This document shows positions 11,856 to 24,290 of a DNA stretch of 64,000 bases, piece after piece (the stretch's first letter is position 1; every line of letters starts with the position of its first letter). The notes under the pieces are model-generated. The model searched no databases, was not told the DNA's origin, and saw only the letters and a program-made list of their open reading frames with translations. Origin of the DNA: Sesamum alatum. Taxonomy: Eukaryota; Streptophyta; Magnoliopsida; Lamiales; Pedaliaceae. The translations under genes were made by a program, and so were the position numbers. The DNA lies in NCBI GenBank assembly GCA_034509735.1, contig JACGWO010000003.1, positions 12,462,001 through 12,526,000 of the forward strand, given 5' to 3'.

Positions 11856-14026
11856 TGAAGGACAAGCGGATCCGCCCGGGAGCGCGAGCGGAAGCGAGAA
11901 AGCGAGGAAATAGTGCGTAAATTAAATCAAATCTAATTTAAAATACGAATCCCAAGGGTTGTGCCCTTGGGTGCTCAACCGGGCGTTCGATGTAGGATGT
12001 GTAAATATTGGAAATGAATATTAAACACATAGGGCATAGATAAATATATACAATCAATCAAAGCGTAATAAACCGTTACCTTTGATTGTTTAGCGTATGC
12101 TCCCGGCTACTTGCGTTGTTCCTTCTCCGGAATGCTCACGAAATCCAAACGTATGGATTCTCCAAAGGTGATCCACACCACACCGGAAGAAACACACGTT
12201 CTTCTTGCTAGAAACGAACGGGTTTAAGAAGAAATCGGTTTAAGAGAAGAACACTATGAATTAGTGCTCTCTTAAACTTACTTTGTTCTTCTTCTTGATT
12301 CAAAATCAAGTGAAGAACACAAGTGTAAGAGAGGGAGAGAGGCCGAGAGTTAGAGAGAGAGGAGAGGATTTTTGTCTTCTCTTTTTCCTAGAAAAAGATG
12401 AATAATGAATCACTTATGCTTGGTGTTGTATATTCTAATATATATACATAATTAATGTGATTATTGGAATGTGTCTAGATTAATCCAAGAATGTCTAGAT
12501 TCATTCCAATCAATCACCATCAATTCTTCAATCAAGCCTACCAAAATTTATGGTATGATCAAATCATACCAAAAGGGAAGAGCTTGATTGGAGTTGATTT
12601 GTCTCTTTCCAAAAGAGATAAGTCAACATACCACCTAGCATGAAACATGGCTGATTTTTTACTTCCTCCAAGGGAGCATGTCGGCCATGTTTAATTAAGG
12701 GAAGAAGTCCAACTTCTTCCTATTACAAAATAGGAATTATTTCTCCTCTCGGCTATAATTTAACGGACCGGGTTTTATCATAATCCAATTACGACGAACC
12801 CAAACATTAAATCCAATTTAATGTCCATTTAAATTATTCCCGTCGATCTTTTAATCCAATTAAAAGATCCAACGTCTCAACATCTCAACTTTCCATATTT
12901 AATCGAAAATCCAATTTACCGATTAAACTGAAGCCCGATATAATATCGGCCCGTCCATCCAATGGACTTTCCCTTAAGTAATCCAATTACTTATTTTATC
13001 CTTCGAGATTGACTCCAAGTCGATCTCTCAACCTCCTCGGTGATTTGTGTGTGACCCCTTAGGTTCACTCTCAGCTAGACTTGGGCCCGTGTCCCACAAA
13101 GGCCCGTTACCATGGGTGGCCGTCTAGCAACGGTCCATGGCACTAGAGACTAGGTGAATTGGCGTGAACATTTATGCTTAATACTCGAGACCACGTATGC
13201 TTCATTGGGCGTCGGTTCCCATCCTTGACTAGGCATCTATGCTTAATACTCGAGACCACGTATGCTTCATTGCATCGACACAGGAAACCATTCCCTGTTC
13301 GACCAACCACTTTGGCCACAGCTTCAAACAGCATGAACGTGTCACATACTGACAGGGGACGGATCCTCTTCTTGGAATCCACCGTCCTCGCTACACATTC
13401 CGATTTCACTAGACAAGGCTTATGATAATCATCTTACAGAATGATTACCTCTCGCCAGATCCAAGATACAGCCATCATGTGCACGCAACTGCCATGATCC
13501 CTCAAGTTTGAGGATTACTCCCGTACTATCGGAACCGGAGAAAACAAATCATACCGACCAAGCCTCCAAGGCTTCCATATGATGATCCCCGCGAGTCAGT
13601 CCAATCGGCTCGACCCCAGTCGACCAACCCATCAAGATCATGTAGGTGTCCCACGCCTGTCGCCGATGAAACACGGCACTCATCCAATGAACACGACTCT
13701 TGACGCAAGTCTCAATAGGACTCTCGATGCCCTGTCTCGAGGTCCTCGACTTGGAACGTTTCAGACCCAACTCTTAATCAGTTGGTTTCATGACCACCAT
13801 CCAATGCGTGGTCCAACTGCACGAGTTGTTATCCATGGTATGTGGGCTTTGTTGCGATATAAGTTAAACACCATTTTAACAAATGTAAGATGAGCGCAAC
13901 AAAGAAGGTACCATTGGTGACGAACACTCATCTTATTCATCACATAATAATATTACATCTACATCAAGTTGTCGAATAGGTTACAAATTGCCAAACCTAT
14001 TGGCTTTCTGGTCACCTATTCCAACA
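11856..14026 (-). repeat. 5' LTR of element A (2171 bp)
   Basis: On the minus strand it starts TGTTGGAATAGGTGACC and ends ...CTTCA next to the primer-binding site. It shares long blocks with the LTRs at 15203-17172, 46130-48270 and 55658-57884, such as the TAGCAACGGT / AGAGACTAGGTGAAT region and the TTTGTGTGTGACCC motif. At 13165-13270 a 40-base block (CTTAATACTCGAGACCACG...) occurs twice, a small tandem duplication not seen in the other LTRs. Confidence 0.8.
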
Positions 14027-14728
14027 CTAGCAGCGGCTGATGTTGTCTTAGCTTTCATCCTCTTCTAGCGTCCGACACCATTGCCTTTCGCTTCTGAGGT
14101 CGAGACTCTCCCACTAGTACCACCGGCTCAGATTTTTCAATCGTTGCCTCGTACTGGACCAACATATTTATTAACTCGTGAAGGTCTTTCTCAAGCCATT
14201 CATGTTGTAGTCGATGATAAATTGGTCGAAGGAGGTAGGAAGAGACTGAAGGATCACATCATTGTACGTCTTTTTTTCAATATCGGCTCGGAGGTCTTTG
14301 AGATTCTCCACAAGGAATAGCATCATCACTCCATGCTCTTGTACAGATGACCATTTTGTCATCTTAGCTCCGAAGAATGCCTTCGTTGCTGCGTATCTAA
14401 CCTACCGGTCTGAGACCGCATAGATATCTTGCAAACGAAACATAATTGAGCCAACATCATCTATCCTATCGTACTGCTTCTGGATCTCATTACTCATCGA
14501 GGCCAGTACGATGTTGCGGACCTACCGGTGGTCAGCATGCAACTTCTGGAACGCCAAGCGTTCTTGAGGAGTTGATCCATCCGACAAGGTCTAAGGAAGA
14601 TCCTTATCCAGAATATAAGTCTGGTTCTCAAAATCTAAGACTATATTAAGATTTCGCAGCCAGTCGTTATAGTTTGTTCCATCAAATTTATTAGCCTCTA
14701 GTATTGGCACTAGTGGATTCTTAGACAT
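14027..14728 (-). pseudogene. Copia element B, 5' part of gag (truncated)
   Basis: The minus-strand gag start codon is at 14728 (MSKN...), and the downstream frame has the same blocks as the other gag copies, e.g. EHGVMMLFLVENLKDL and DVILQSLPTSFDQFI. It is broken by frame changes and ends at 14027, where element A's LTR begins, about where the basic and zinc-knuckle region should start. Gag packages the element's RNA in virus-like particles. Certainly non-functional. Confidence 0.7.
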
Positions 14729-17172
14729 CTACATACGAAATGTAAAAAGAAAAACATTAAGTAGATTATAGTAATATTATGTTCAAGTTAAGACTTGGTC
14801 TTTAGTCATTAACCCCTCCCACTATTTCTACAAAAGCCCATGACTCTCAAATGGGGTTCCGAGAAGGTATTTTCTAGTGGGCTTGAGGTCCACAAATGCA
14901 ATTCTCCATGCCCCGCTTTTATGATTCACAAGAAAAAAGGCTTTGTGGTAGGTAACCTATACAATTCTCATCCAATGAGATCCCCAAGTTATTTTGCCTC
15001 GCCTCTTCACATGACCTCGAGGACTCCAAGCGAATCATGTTACTCAGCGTTAGGCCCGACCCATCAACCAAATGAATATCTCAACTATTGCCCCGCACGA
15101 CTCGTGAGATCGGGAATATAAGCATATTCCTTTGTTCATAACAACAACACAATTTTCTTCGATTCCAAACGTGCCTAACAATTTTCTTCCATTCCAAACG
15201 GGAACTTGACAGAAGCGTAAAATAAAAGGAATTAAAAACGATTTCAAAGGGGGTGTTCCCTTTGAATTTCCAGGCGTTCAGTGTTTTCAAAAGCATCATA
15301 ACATAAATAAAAATAGCTTGAATATGTGGATAGAGGAGGAAAAAGTACAATAATTTGAATCAGAACATTACATTTTTCGTTTCACATGTAGAACGGCAAC
15401 AAGCATTGATTCCATTTTCGTTCCTTTTCCGTTCACTTTAGGACCTAACTTAGAATCCCTATAAAGATGATCCACACCACACTAGGAATGTAGATCTAGA
15501 TCTACTGCTAGGTAGAAGCTAGATCTAGGAAGAAATAAAACTGTATTGCACTATTGATTAGTGTATACGTATTTCTCTTGTTCTCAACTTGAATCTAATT
15601 CAAGGACAACACAAAATATGGAGAAAAATAGAAGAATTTTCGTGGCTAGTGAGAGGAGAAAGAAAGTTAGGGAGTGGAAAGGAGTATTCTAGTCTTGTGT
15701 GTAGTGTAATCAAATTACATACAAAAAAATAAGTTATTCCAAAATAACTTCTACACACTATGCACAACATGTGCACCACTATCCATCATATGAGTGCACT
15801 ACTTGTCCAACCTCCCATATATCATACATTTCATGGAGGATTTTCAACTCCAAATCAACTTTCTTTAACCCCTTGAGTTTGGACTTCAAGTCATGGACTG
15901 GTTTGACCGATTTTGATTTAATCACATTAGATCAAGTGATCCATGGGTTTTAAATTAATCAATTAATTTTAAACCTTATTAAAATCCAAAAAAATTATTT
16001 AATCCAATTAAATAAATATAAGCCCAAACACTAATTAATTGATCCAATCAATTAATCAAACCAAATCCAATAAATTAATCCAATTAATTTAAAAGTGTTA
16101 AGTCCAAAATTAATTAATTCTAGGTTCATCCATCCAATGAATTTTCTCAATAAATAATCCAATCATTTATATTCTCATTGAATTAATTTAATCCAATTAA
16201 ATTAATTCACTTCTTCCAAAATTAATTCCAAATTAATTCTACTACTTCCATAGTGATTTGTGTGTGACTCTTTAGGTTTACCCTCAGCTAGAATTGGGCT
16301 TGTGTCCAATAGAATTGATTAATTAAATCTAATTTAATTAATTATTTCTGATTAATCATTAATCAGAAACGCCCATCACTATGGGATGTTTTAGACAACT
16401 ATGCGTGACGCTCGAGACCGCATTTGCTTCATTGCATCAACATAGGATTACTATGGCCATAGTTTCAGGGAGCATGAACCTATCTCCAAGTGCATCAGAG
16501 ATAACACTGCCACATACTGATAGGGGGCGGATCCTCTTCTTGAAACACACCGTCCTCGCTACGCATTCTTACTGTACTGGTCAAATATTGTGATGAACAT
16601 GTCATGAAATGAACACCTCTTGCTAGATCTAAGACACAGCCATCGTGTATACGTGACTACCATGGTTCCTCATGTCCAAGGACTATTCCCGTACTATCAA
16701 AACGAGGAACTATAGTCATATTGACCAAGCCTTCAGGGCTTCCATATGATGATTTCGCACGAGTCAGTTCAGTTAGCTCGACTCCCCGTTGACCACCCAC
16801 TAAGATCGTATAGACGTCAAACGTCTGTCGCTGATGAAACGCACCACTCATCTAATGAATACGATAAATGGCGAAAGTCTTAGCAGGACACTCGATACCC
16901 TGTCTCGCGGTCCTTGACTTAGAACATTTAACATCAACGCTCATCAGTTGGTTCATAACTACCATTCAATGGGTAGTTCAACTACATAGGTTGTCTACGT
17001 GGCCTGTGGGATTTGTGGTGATGTTGATAAACATAATGAAATGAGCACAACAAAGGTAAAGCTAAATAACGAACACTCATTCTATTCATTACATAATATT
17101 AAACTACATCGAGTCTGTCAAATAGATTACAAAAAACTGATCTAATTGTCTTTCTGGTCACCTATTCTAACA
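14729..17172 (-). mobile_element. Copia element B: leader remnant and 5' LTR
   Basis: Minus strand. The conserved leader block lies at about 14810-15110. From about 15203 the sequence jumps into LTR sequence, so the rest of the leader, the primer-binding site and the extreme LTR end are deleted. At the junction the 20-base word around ATTTTCTTCCATTCCAAACG occurs twice (about 15134-15160 and 15181-15200). The LTR extends to TGTTAGAATAGGTGACC, ending at 17172. Confidence 0.7.
15203..17172 (-). repeat. 5' LTR of element B (3'-truncated)
   Basis: Minus strand. It begins TGTTAGAATAGGTGACCAGAAAG at 17172 and is about 1.97 kb long. It lacks the last bases that normally adjoin the primer-binding site. 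Related to, but clearly diverged from, the LTR of element A. Confidence 0.7.
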
Positions 17173-17680
17173 GAGAGTGAGGGAGAGAAATGAAGACACA
17201 CCTTGCCAAGAGCTACTAATGGCCAACTACTCCCCCTATTTATAGAGGGAGTTGTTTGCTTCAAGTCAAGAGCTTGGCTCATCCATCATGCCTTAGCTAA
17301 GCCCTAGTCAAATGTCTTCATTACATGTAGTATCTTGTAATCTCTTGAGGGTCCCTTGAGGTTTGACCACAAATTGAATTTAATGCACTTTGACTTTGGA
17401 TTGGTAATTAATTAATCCAATCAATTAATTTCAAGTCCATATCAAATTTTTATTTAATTTTTGGTCTTAAGATTGATTAATTAATTAATTCAATTAATTA
17501 ACACTTCGAGTTTCCTATAACATAGGGTCTCAATAAATAATCAATTATTTAAGAGATTAGTCCTTAAAATTAATCCACTCTCTCTTTCAAAATTAATTCA
17601 ATAATTAATTTCTCATCCGAAATTATTTCTCCAATTCATTTCTTAATATCGTTAGTGTTTTGTGTGTGACCCTTATATTG
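17173..17680 (-). repeat. Truncated LTR fragment
   Basis: Contains a minus-strand TATA-like CTATAAATAGGG (about 17240), AATTAATT-rich sequence and the TTTGTGTGTGACCC motif that this LTR family carries. It is cut on both sides, by element B and by the pol remnant at 17681. Confidence 0.5.
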
Positions 17681-18436
17681 AAAAGGTTCAAGATAGAGAA
17701 ATCGAAACGAGGCTTCCTTCCCATAAGGCATGGAATCAAGCTGTCAAAGAAATAATTTCCAGATCAAGAGAATATTTGACATTTCCTATATCTCCATTGT
17801 TGGTAGCATACAATATGTTATCTAATGTACATGACCTGATGTAGGGCACACTCTGAGTGTCACGAGTCACTATCAGGCATGTGCCAGTGATCAACACTAG
17901 ATTGTTGTCAAGACTATCCTTAAGTACTTGACAATGACTAAGGATTTGTTCTTGGTGTATGAAAATGGAGAACTGGTGTTGGAAGGGTATAGTTATTTTC
18001 AGCTTCCATTCAGACGTAAATGACATCAAATCTCAATCTGGTTATGCCTTTAAACTCAATGGAAGAGTAGGTGCATGGAAGAGTTCCAAGCAAGACACTA
18101 CGGTTGACTTCACCACTGAGGTTAAATATATAGCAGCTTTTGAAGCTGCTAAAGAGGCAGTTGGGATGAAAAACTACATTTAAGAGTTGAATTTGGTACC
18201 TAGCATTGTCGAGCCTGTAGTTGTATATTGTGATAACAACGGGGCAATAGTACAAGAAAAGGAACCAAGATCTCATCAGAAGGCCAAAAACATCCTCACA
18301 TGCTACCATTTTGTCCGAGAGATGGTAGGTGACTAGAAGACAGAACAAACCGTTAACCAAGCCAGTTTCACAGATCGCTCATACTCAACATCTTAAGAAG
18401 ATGGCTTTGAAATATATGATGATTGGCCATGAGGTC
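17681..18436 (+). pseudogene. Copia pol remnant (reverse transcriptase end plus RNase H)
   Basis: Plus strand. It starts with a block like LKRFKIEKSKRGFLPIRHG typical of the C-terminal part of Copia reverse transcriptase. After stops and frame changes it continues with RNase H sequence: DIKSQSGYAFKLNGRVGAWK, then SSKQDTTVDFTTEVKYIAA and a YCDNNGAI motif near 18228. Several in-frame stops (e.g. TAA about 17752) make it non-coding. It leads straight to a polypurine tract and 3' LTR. Confidence 0.8.
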
Positions 18437-18447
18437 AAATGGGAGAT
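18437..18447 (+). other. Polypurine tract
   Basis: AAATGGGAGAT directly before the 3' LTR start TGCTAGTATAGG. The equivalent of element E reads AAGTGGGAGAT on the minus strand. It primes plus-strand DNA synthesis in retrotransposons. Confidence 0.7.
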
Positions 18448-19933
18448 TGCTAGTATAGGTGATCAGAAAACCAATTAGTTGGCTGCGTATAATCTACTAT
18501 AGATAGTCTTATTCAATGTAATATTAAATATTATGATAAAGTATATTCTCTTTCCATCTTTGCTTTGTTTCTTTTATACATTGTTATGTATTTCACAAAC
18601 AAAGCCCATATACCAAATAAACCAATGAAGTTCGATCAAGCATTTGTTGGCGACTATGAAACCAACTTTCGGTAGATTGTCTAAAACATTCCAAGTCGAG
18701 AACCCTCAAGTAAGGGCATTGAGGCGTTGCGTGGAGACTTACACTAAGTGATACATTTATATGATGAATATAATGGTTCATCGATGAGAGACGTATGACG
18801 TCTATGCACTTTAGTGGTGTTTGACAAGTAGGTTGTCAAGTTCACTGAATTGACTCGCAGGAGTTGTCATATGGAAACACGTGTAGCATGAACAATGTGA
18901 CTAGAACTCTTTAACTGCGAAAGTACATAAATTATTTCTCTAACTTGAGGAACCATAGTAGCATTGTGTATAGGGTGATTGTATTTTGGTCCTGGCTAAT
19001 GTGATTGCGATGTTGTGTAGTTGCCAAAGCCCTGCACCAATGCAGCTAAAACATGCATGGAGGTTGGTGTGTTCCAAGAAGGAATCCGCCGCCCATGATA
19101 AGATGATGGTGATATCCTATTTTCTTTGGGTTGTGTTAATCTCTAGAGCTCTGGCCATAATTGGCGATCAAATAAAGAGGGAGTTTTCTATGTTGATTAA
19201 TGAGAATCACAATCAAAAGTGAATACATAGTCATCAAAGTAAAGTATGAAACCGATTTAGGATTTTGTGCCCTAGACTTTGATCGAGAGGTAGCTTCACG
19301 GAAGGACCGATTTGTATGGTACGCAATTTGAGGTTCACGTTATTTTCACCTATTCTCTAGTGCCATTGACAGTTGCTAGACAGTCACCCATGGTAACGGG
19401 GCACTCTAGAATTCATGAGTTAATCACAAGCGATTAATTGAATATAATTTAATTAATCTAAAGCAAGTAATTTTTTGAATTAAATTATATAAGTGATACA
19501 AGCCTAAGTCTAGTTAAGAGTAGACCTATAAGGGTCACACACAGATCACTAATTCTATTGAGGAATTAATTTCGAATGGAGAATTATTTATTAAATTAGT
19601 TCCAAAAGAGAAAACTGACTAATTTAATGAGCTTAAATTAATCATATAAATAATTATATTATTTATTGAGGTTCTATTTGATAGATCGATCAATTCTATT
19701 TGATAGAGTTTGTAATATCCCGAATGCATGTTGGAATAAAGACTCTTATAGGATAAATCCTATTTGAGTGGAGTTTGTAGTCCTCCAATTGCATGTTGAA
19801 ATAAGACTCCTCTTGAAATATGATTGAGTACACCTATAAATAGAATATGTGATTGTGATCAAATAACATAAGTTCGAGCACAAGTAACTTGACCACAACA
19901 CACAAGCCTACCCAAGATACTCACACAAATATA

Positions 19934-19977
<44 letters not shown>

Positions 19978-20370
19978 GTAAATATATATTATATATATAT
20001 TATTTTGTGTCCTTGCTTAGAGCATTAACAAAGCCTCCATGGATATGAGGTGTGTAAACAAGTGGACTCCTCTAGTAGTAATCTATCAAGACGAACAAGG
20101 CATGTTTGTGGGTTTTGCACAACAATTAGCAAATTCCATCATGGGTAATCTTGAAAATGGCGCATGTTCATGCAAGTGATCATCAAGACAACAAAAAAGA
20201 CATGTTCGTGATCCAATCGAGGCAAGATCTTACAGACAGGTCTGATCTAAGTACATTGATCAACATACTTCTATTGCATCTGGTTAACCAAATCCACATT
20301 ATGTGCCGATGTGTTAAATGATTTGGAGTGCACATAATTTACTATATGCAAGATTATTGGCTTATTGTCG
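18448..20370 (+). repeat. 3' LTR of a plus-strand Copia element (K)
   Basis: Starts TGCTAGTATAGGTGATCAG, a diverged form of the family start TGTTAGAATAGGTGACCAG. It contains the CCCATGGTAACGGG and GGGTCACACACAGATCACTAAT motifs of the family and a TATA box at 19835-19842. About 100 bases further on lies a CT/AT microsatellite (19934-19977). The 3' end is not clear; about 20370 is an estimate. The downstream part resembles the inverted LTR at 6603-6930. Confidence 0.65.
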
Positions 20371-21500
20371 ATTATTTTTCCTCCCCATATAATTAATAAC
20401 AAATTTTAAAGTCACTCTCATCTTTTTTGTCGCTAATTTTATTTTTGTGTAGTGTTTACTGATGTTCAATTTATTTTTTGCCTCATTGATTTTGAACTAG
20501 TTTGCTACATTATATATATAACTACTTTTAGTTCGTAACAAATTAATGTAGGCATTTCACCCTCCCTCTCCCAAATCTTCTGCAAAGTTTTGACTTCCGT
20601 TTTGGCATATCCCACAGGCAGATCCGAATCTCCCCTTTCGATATGATCATGTGAAGTCAGGCGCCCTACTGCTTTTCCTTATTCTAAGCCAGCCCCCAAC
20701 GTATGATACGCGGAAATTGGGGATATAAAATTGTCCACTTATGTCATTTCACGCCCGTTATAAAAGGTAATAAGAAGTAAAATCCGCATATTCCACAAGC
20801 ATAATAATTATGCCAATCTTCTTCCACAATTTCTTTTGATTAAAAATTGAAAGACGACAATGGAGCAAATTGGCTTGGCTCCAGCGAAAGCTGACAAGCG
20901 CGCGGACATGATTCTTCTCTTTTGTTCTTTTCTTTAGATACTTATATACTTCTGAATACTACAAAAAAAAAAATTATTAAATATCAAACAAGTTTTATTT
21001 CAATGAAATTATCCTTATAAAAGTGATGATATACTACTCGCGTACATTAGCATGCGTGAGTATAAGGTAGATCAGAAAATATTTGTTTGAACTGCAATAA
21101 GTCAATAGTAAGTCAATCGGGGTAAATATGAATTTTTCATTCAATTTTTTTTATTAAGTAAATTTCATAAATTTTGAGTAACGAAGGGGTTTATTTACTA
21201 AACAAAAAGGGGTAATAGATGTAATTTATCAAATTAAAAAAAAGTTTACGTTTTATTACACCAAACCTCAAGAGATGGCGGTATAATTACCACAAAAAAA
21301 ACATCAGGGTATGAGTTTTTATTGAAATCAACTTTTACTAGTTTTTTAAGCTACTTCCAAAATATTGAATATGCATGTGATAAGTATTCGGGAATGTTGT
21401 AGAATTAGACTGCGTGATAATGTATATATGGCATGCTTCTAGAAATATGTGTGTATCATAAGTGACATATTAATTCATATTATTTTAAAGATATTATAAA
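20371..21500. other. AT-rich intergenic DNA
   Basis: No gene, RNA or complete mobile element seen. Some 20560-20720 sequence is less AT-rich but has no coherent frame. Confidence 0.5.
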
Positions 21501-22553
21501 GGTTAAATTGCATAAAATTCTCTTATGTTCAAAACTCAACTAAAAATTCTCGGTATAAAAAGTATAGGCAAAATCCCTCCTGTATTTTCATGAATATTGC
21601 TTACTTGCCCTTCTTCATCGAACATGCCTAATTAACGACATTATATTTTATGTTAAATGACCGTTTTTCCCTTATTATTATGTATTATTTCTTATTTTAA
21701 TGGTTGTTGGACCTTTCTTAATTGCATAAAATCCATAGGATCTGATCAGTTATTACCAATAGTTGGATCTGAATTTTTTAGAAAATGAAGGGCCTAGATT
21801 TTACATTTTTTTTTTGAATATATATTATTATATTACCTATGTATAATATTATAATTTTTATTTAATGTAGACAATAATTTATTTTGACTTAATAATATTT
21901 TTAACATATAAATATGTTGAAGATTTTTTTAATATTAACGTTTATATTAAAATTCATTTTTCATTTTAATACTCACTAAATATTTAAGAAAAATTTTATT
22001 TATTTTTTTAGTATTTAATCTTTGTTAATATTAAATTTATATTGAAATTCTTTTATGGAATTTTAATACTTAACTAAATATTTAAGAAAATTTATTACTT
22101 TGTTTTAGTATTTAATCTTTATACTATGGGCTTATAAAGTATTTTTAATTTTTCATTTATTTATGAAAAGTGTTTTATTTTTTAGAAAATTATGAAAAAG
22201 TATAGATTTTAACTTATGTTTATTAGGCATATTAAAGAGAACACGTAGATAAGAAAAAAATACAAAAAAATATTCAAAAATAAAGTCAAAATAAATAAAA
22301 CAAGGGTGTGTCATTTTATATATAATAGAAGGGCATTATAGTCAAATTCAACAAAAGGCAGTCAAAATACGACAAAAATAACCCAAATCCGAACACAGGG
22401 CACGCGTCTCCCACTCTGTGTTAGTTTATAATGGAAAGGGGGTTTTTCGCAGGGTTAATAAAAATAGGAGGAATTTTTTGCCTATTTTTTTAACACAAAG
22501 TTTTTTTTTTTCCAATTTCACGATAATATAGGGGGCAAAAATGCAATTTACCC
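21501..22553. mobile_element. Terminal-inverted-repeat element (putative MULE-type MITE)
   Basis: Left end GGTTAAATTGCATAAAATTC and inverted right end GGGTAAATTGCATTTTTGCC pair over roughly 100 bases, including shared AGGCAAAA(A)T(C/T)CCTCCT blocks. The interior is about 0.85 kb, AT-rich and non-coding. Nine-base flanks match at only 6 of 9 positions (21492-21500, 22554-22562), so the target duplication is doubtful. Confidence 0.6.
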
Positions 22554-23035
22554 TTTCAGAAAATTGAAATGCATCATAACACATCATGGAGATTTGCACT
22601 TTCACTCCCACAGGAAAGAGGTTATACGAATTTCATCTTACAATTTTTTTAAAAACATCCCAAAAGTTGAAAATATTCCAACTTTAGCGCCAAAACCCAA
22701 TTACGGAACAAGATTGGCATCAGTAGCTCATAATTCGGGTTCAAACGTTAAAATCTATACCCTTTCGAAGAAATTCAATTACAATTTTTTTTACAACATA
22801 ACATAAAAAAATTACAATCCGAGGCTACATAATTGTCACATATTATGTTATCGGCTTTGTATGTGCTAGATAATTGTCACATACTTTATTTTCTTAGAAA
22901 CAAAGAATATATGATAATATATTTTATACAACAAGTGCACAAAATATCAGAATTAGCATGGATTTAACTTTATGCTACGTAATTTACTCCAAAGAAATAA
23001 AAAAGGACTATTTGCACTAGCAATACAAAATTTAA

Positions 23036-23403
23036 GAGTAAATTATATTTTGTCATTTGAATTATGTCCGTTTCTACACTTAATCATTTAAATTTTTTTT
23101 TATGTCAACTTATCATCCTAATTTTGTGAAATTACAAATTACATACATGACCACTTTTCAATCAATTTTTATGCCGAAAAAACATCAGATACAGTGTACA
23201 TGTGTAAGTGGGAGAAAAAGCTTGCCTTTAAATATCACAGTGCGCTGCATATGATGTTTTTCTAACAAACAAATCGACTGAAAAATGATCATATATGGTA
23301 ATTTGTAAATTTTACAAAGTTAAAATGATAAATTTGACACAAAAAATTTTAAATAGCAAAATATAAAAACGGACATATTTTGTGGCCAATTGTAATTTAC
23401 CCC
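23036..23403. mobile_element. MITE with long terminal inverted repeats (368 bp)
   Basis: Left GAGTAAATTATATTTTGTCA and inverted right GGGTAAATTACAATTGGCCA pair for about 130 bases, nearly to the centre, so the single strand would fold into one hairpin. The 7-base AATTTAA flanks both sides (23029-23035, 23404-23410). No coding sequence. Confidence 0.7.
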
Positions 23404-24245
23404 AATTTAAACCTTCCGATGGATCAAGAAAAAACTTGTCAACTTATTTGGTTTTCATCTTTGAGGCAGTTTGGGTTCCAACTCCGACATAAGATTAAAA
23501 AAGTAATATATTTATGATAAATCAATTAAAATGCTCCAAATTAAAGTATGAAATTATGTGTCAAAAGGAATTCTGGCCACATCTAACACAGTCTAAGTAC
23601 TACTTGGTAAGTAGTTGATTGAATGTGGCACCTTGGATAGGACAATAACAAAATAAATTAAGTCACTTTTCCCAATCCACGTTTTATGACACTATAACAC
23701 TAAGGGCACTTTTACTTCTTAGGTATGAATTAAGTGTGAATTGACTAAAATATGATTAAAAGTGTGATAAGAGCAAGTAAGATTGTTTAGTATTTTGTTT
23801 ACTTGAATATTGAGAAGTAGGATTAAGTCATTATTTATCTTGACTTTTGTATATGTGAATAGTGTTTTTGCATGTGTTGTCCCATCACTAAAAATTTTCT
23901 ACATGTGTTGTCACATCATGACTAATTTTTTGGATGTAATAAAATCAAAACCGAAGGGCAAAGTGGGCATAAAAAGAAAAAGGATGAGGACATAAAGGGA
24001 AATGGAAAATTAATCAAAAGAAGTGGGCCATGGTGATAAAATAATTTGAGGGTGGAGAAGTGGATTTTAATCCTGCAATTATCACTCCAACATAAGGGCT
24101 TCCTTCACTAATCACGGGCTGGACTAAAAAAAAGTAAACATATTACTAGCAAGGATTAGCCATGATATCATGGCTAATCCTTGCAAGTAAAGGAGGCCTA
24201 TGTTAAATATTAATTATATTTTTAAATATTTGTATCTATTTAATT
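23404..24245. other. Intergenic DNA
   Basis: No gene seen. A short inverted pair at 24148-24192 (GCAAGGATTAGCCATGATAT and its complement) makes a near-perfect hairpin. Confidence 0.45.
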
Positions 24246-24290
24246 GTTTATCTATATCTATATCTATATCTATCTATATCTATATCTATA
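24246..24290. repeat. (CTATAT)n microsatellite
   Basis: About seven CTATAT/CTAT units directly before the Helitron 5' end, which itself starts with the same kind of sequence. Confidence 0.85.

Larger units (their letters stand above)
10086..14026 (-). mobile_element. Copia element A: 5' LTR plus leader, coding part lost
   Basis: A minus-strand LTR retrotransposon of the window's main Copia family. The 5' LTR is 11856-14026, the primer-binding site 11835-11854, and the leader runs down to about 10086. The leader block at 10096-10460 is the same conserved segment that precedes gag in the other copies (14810-15110, 53840-54190, 59280-59610). Instead of gag the sequence then changes to unrelated DNA, so gag, pol and the 3' LTR are missing. 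It lies against the gag of element B at 14026/14027, which implies insertion into B. Confidence 0.75.
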
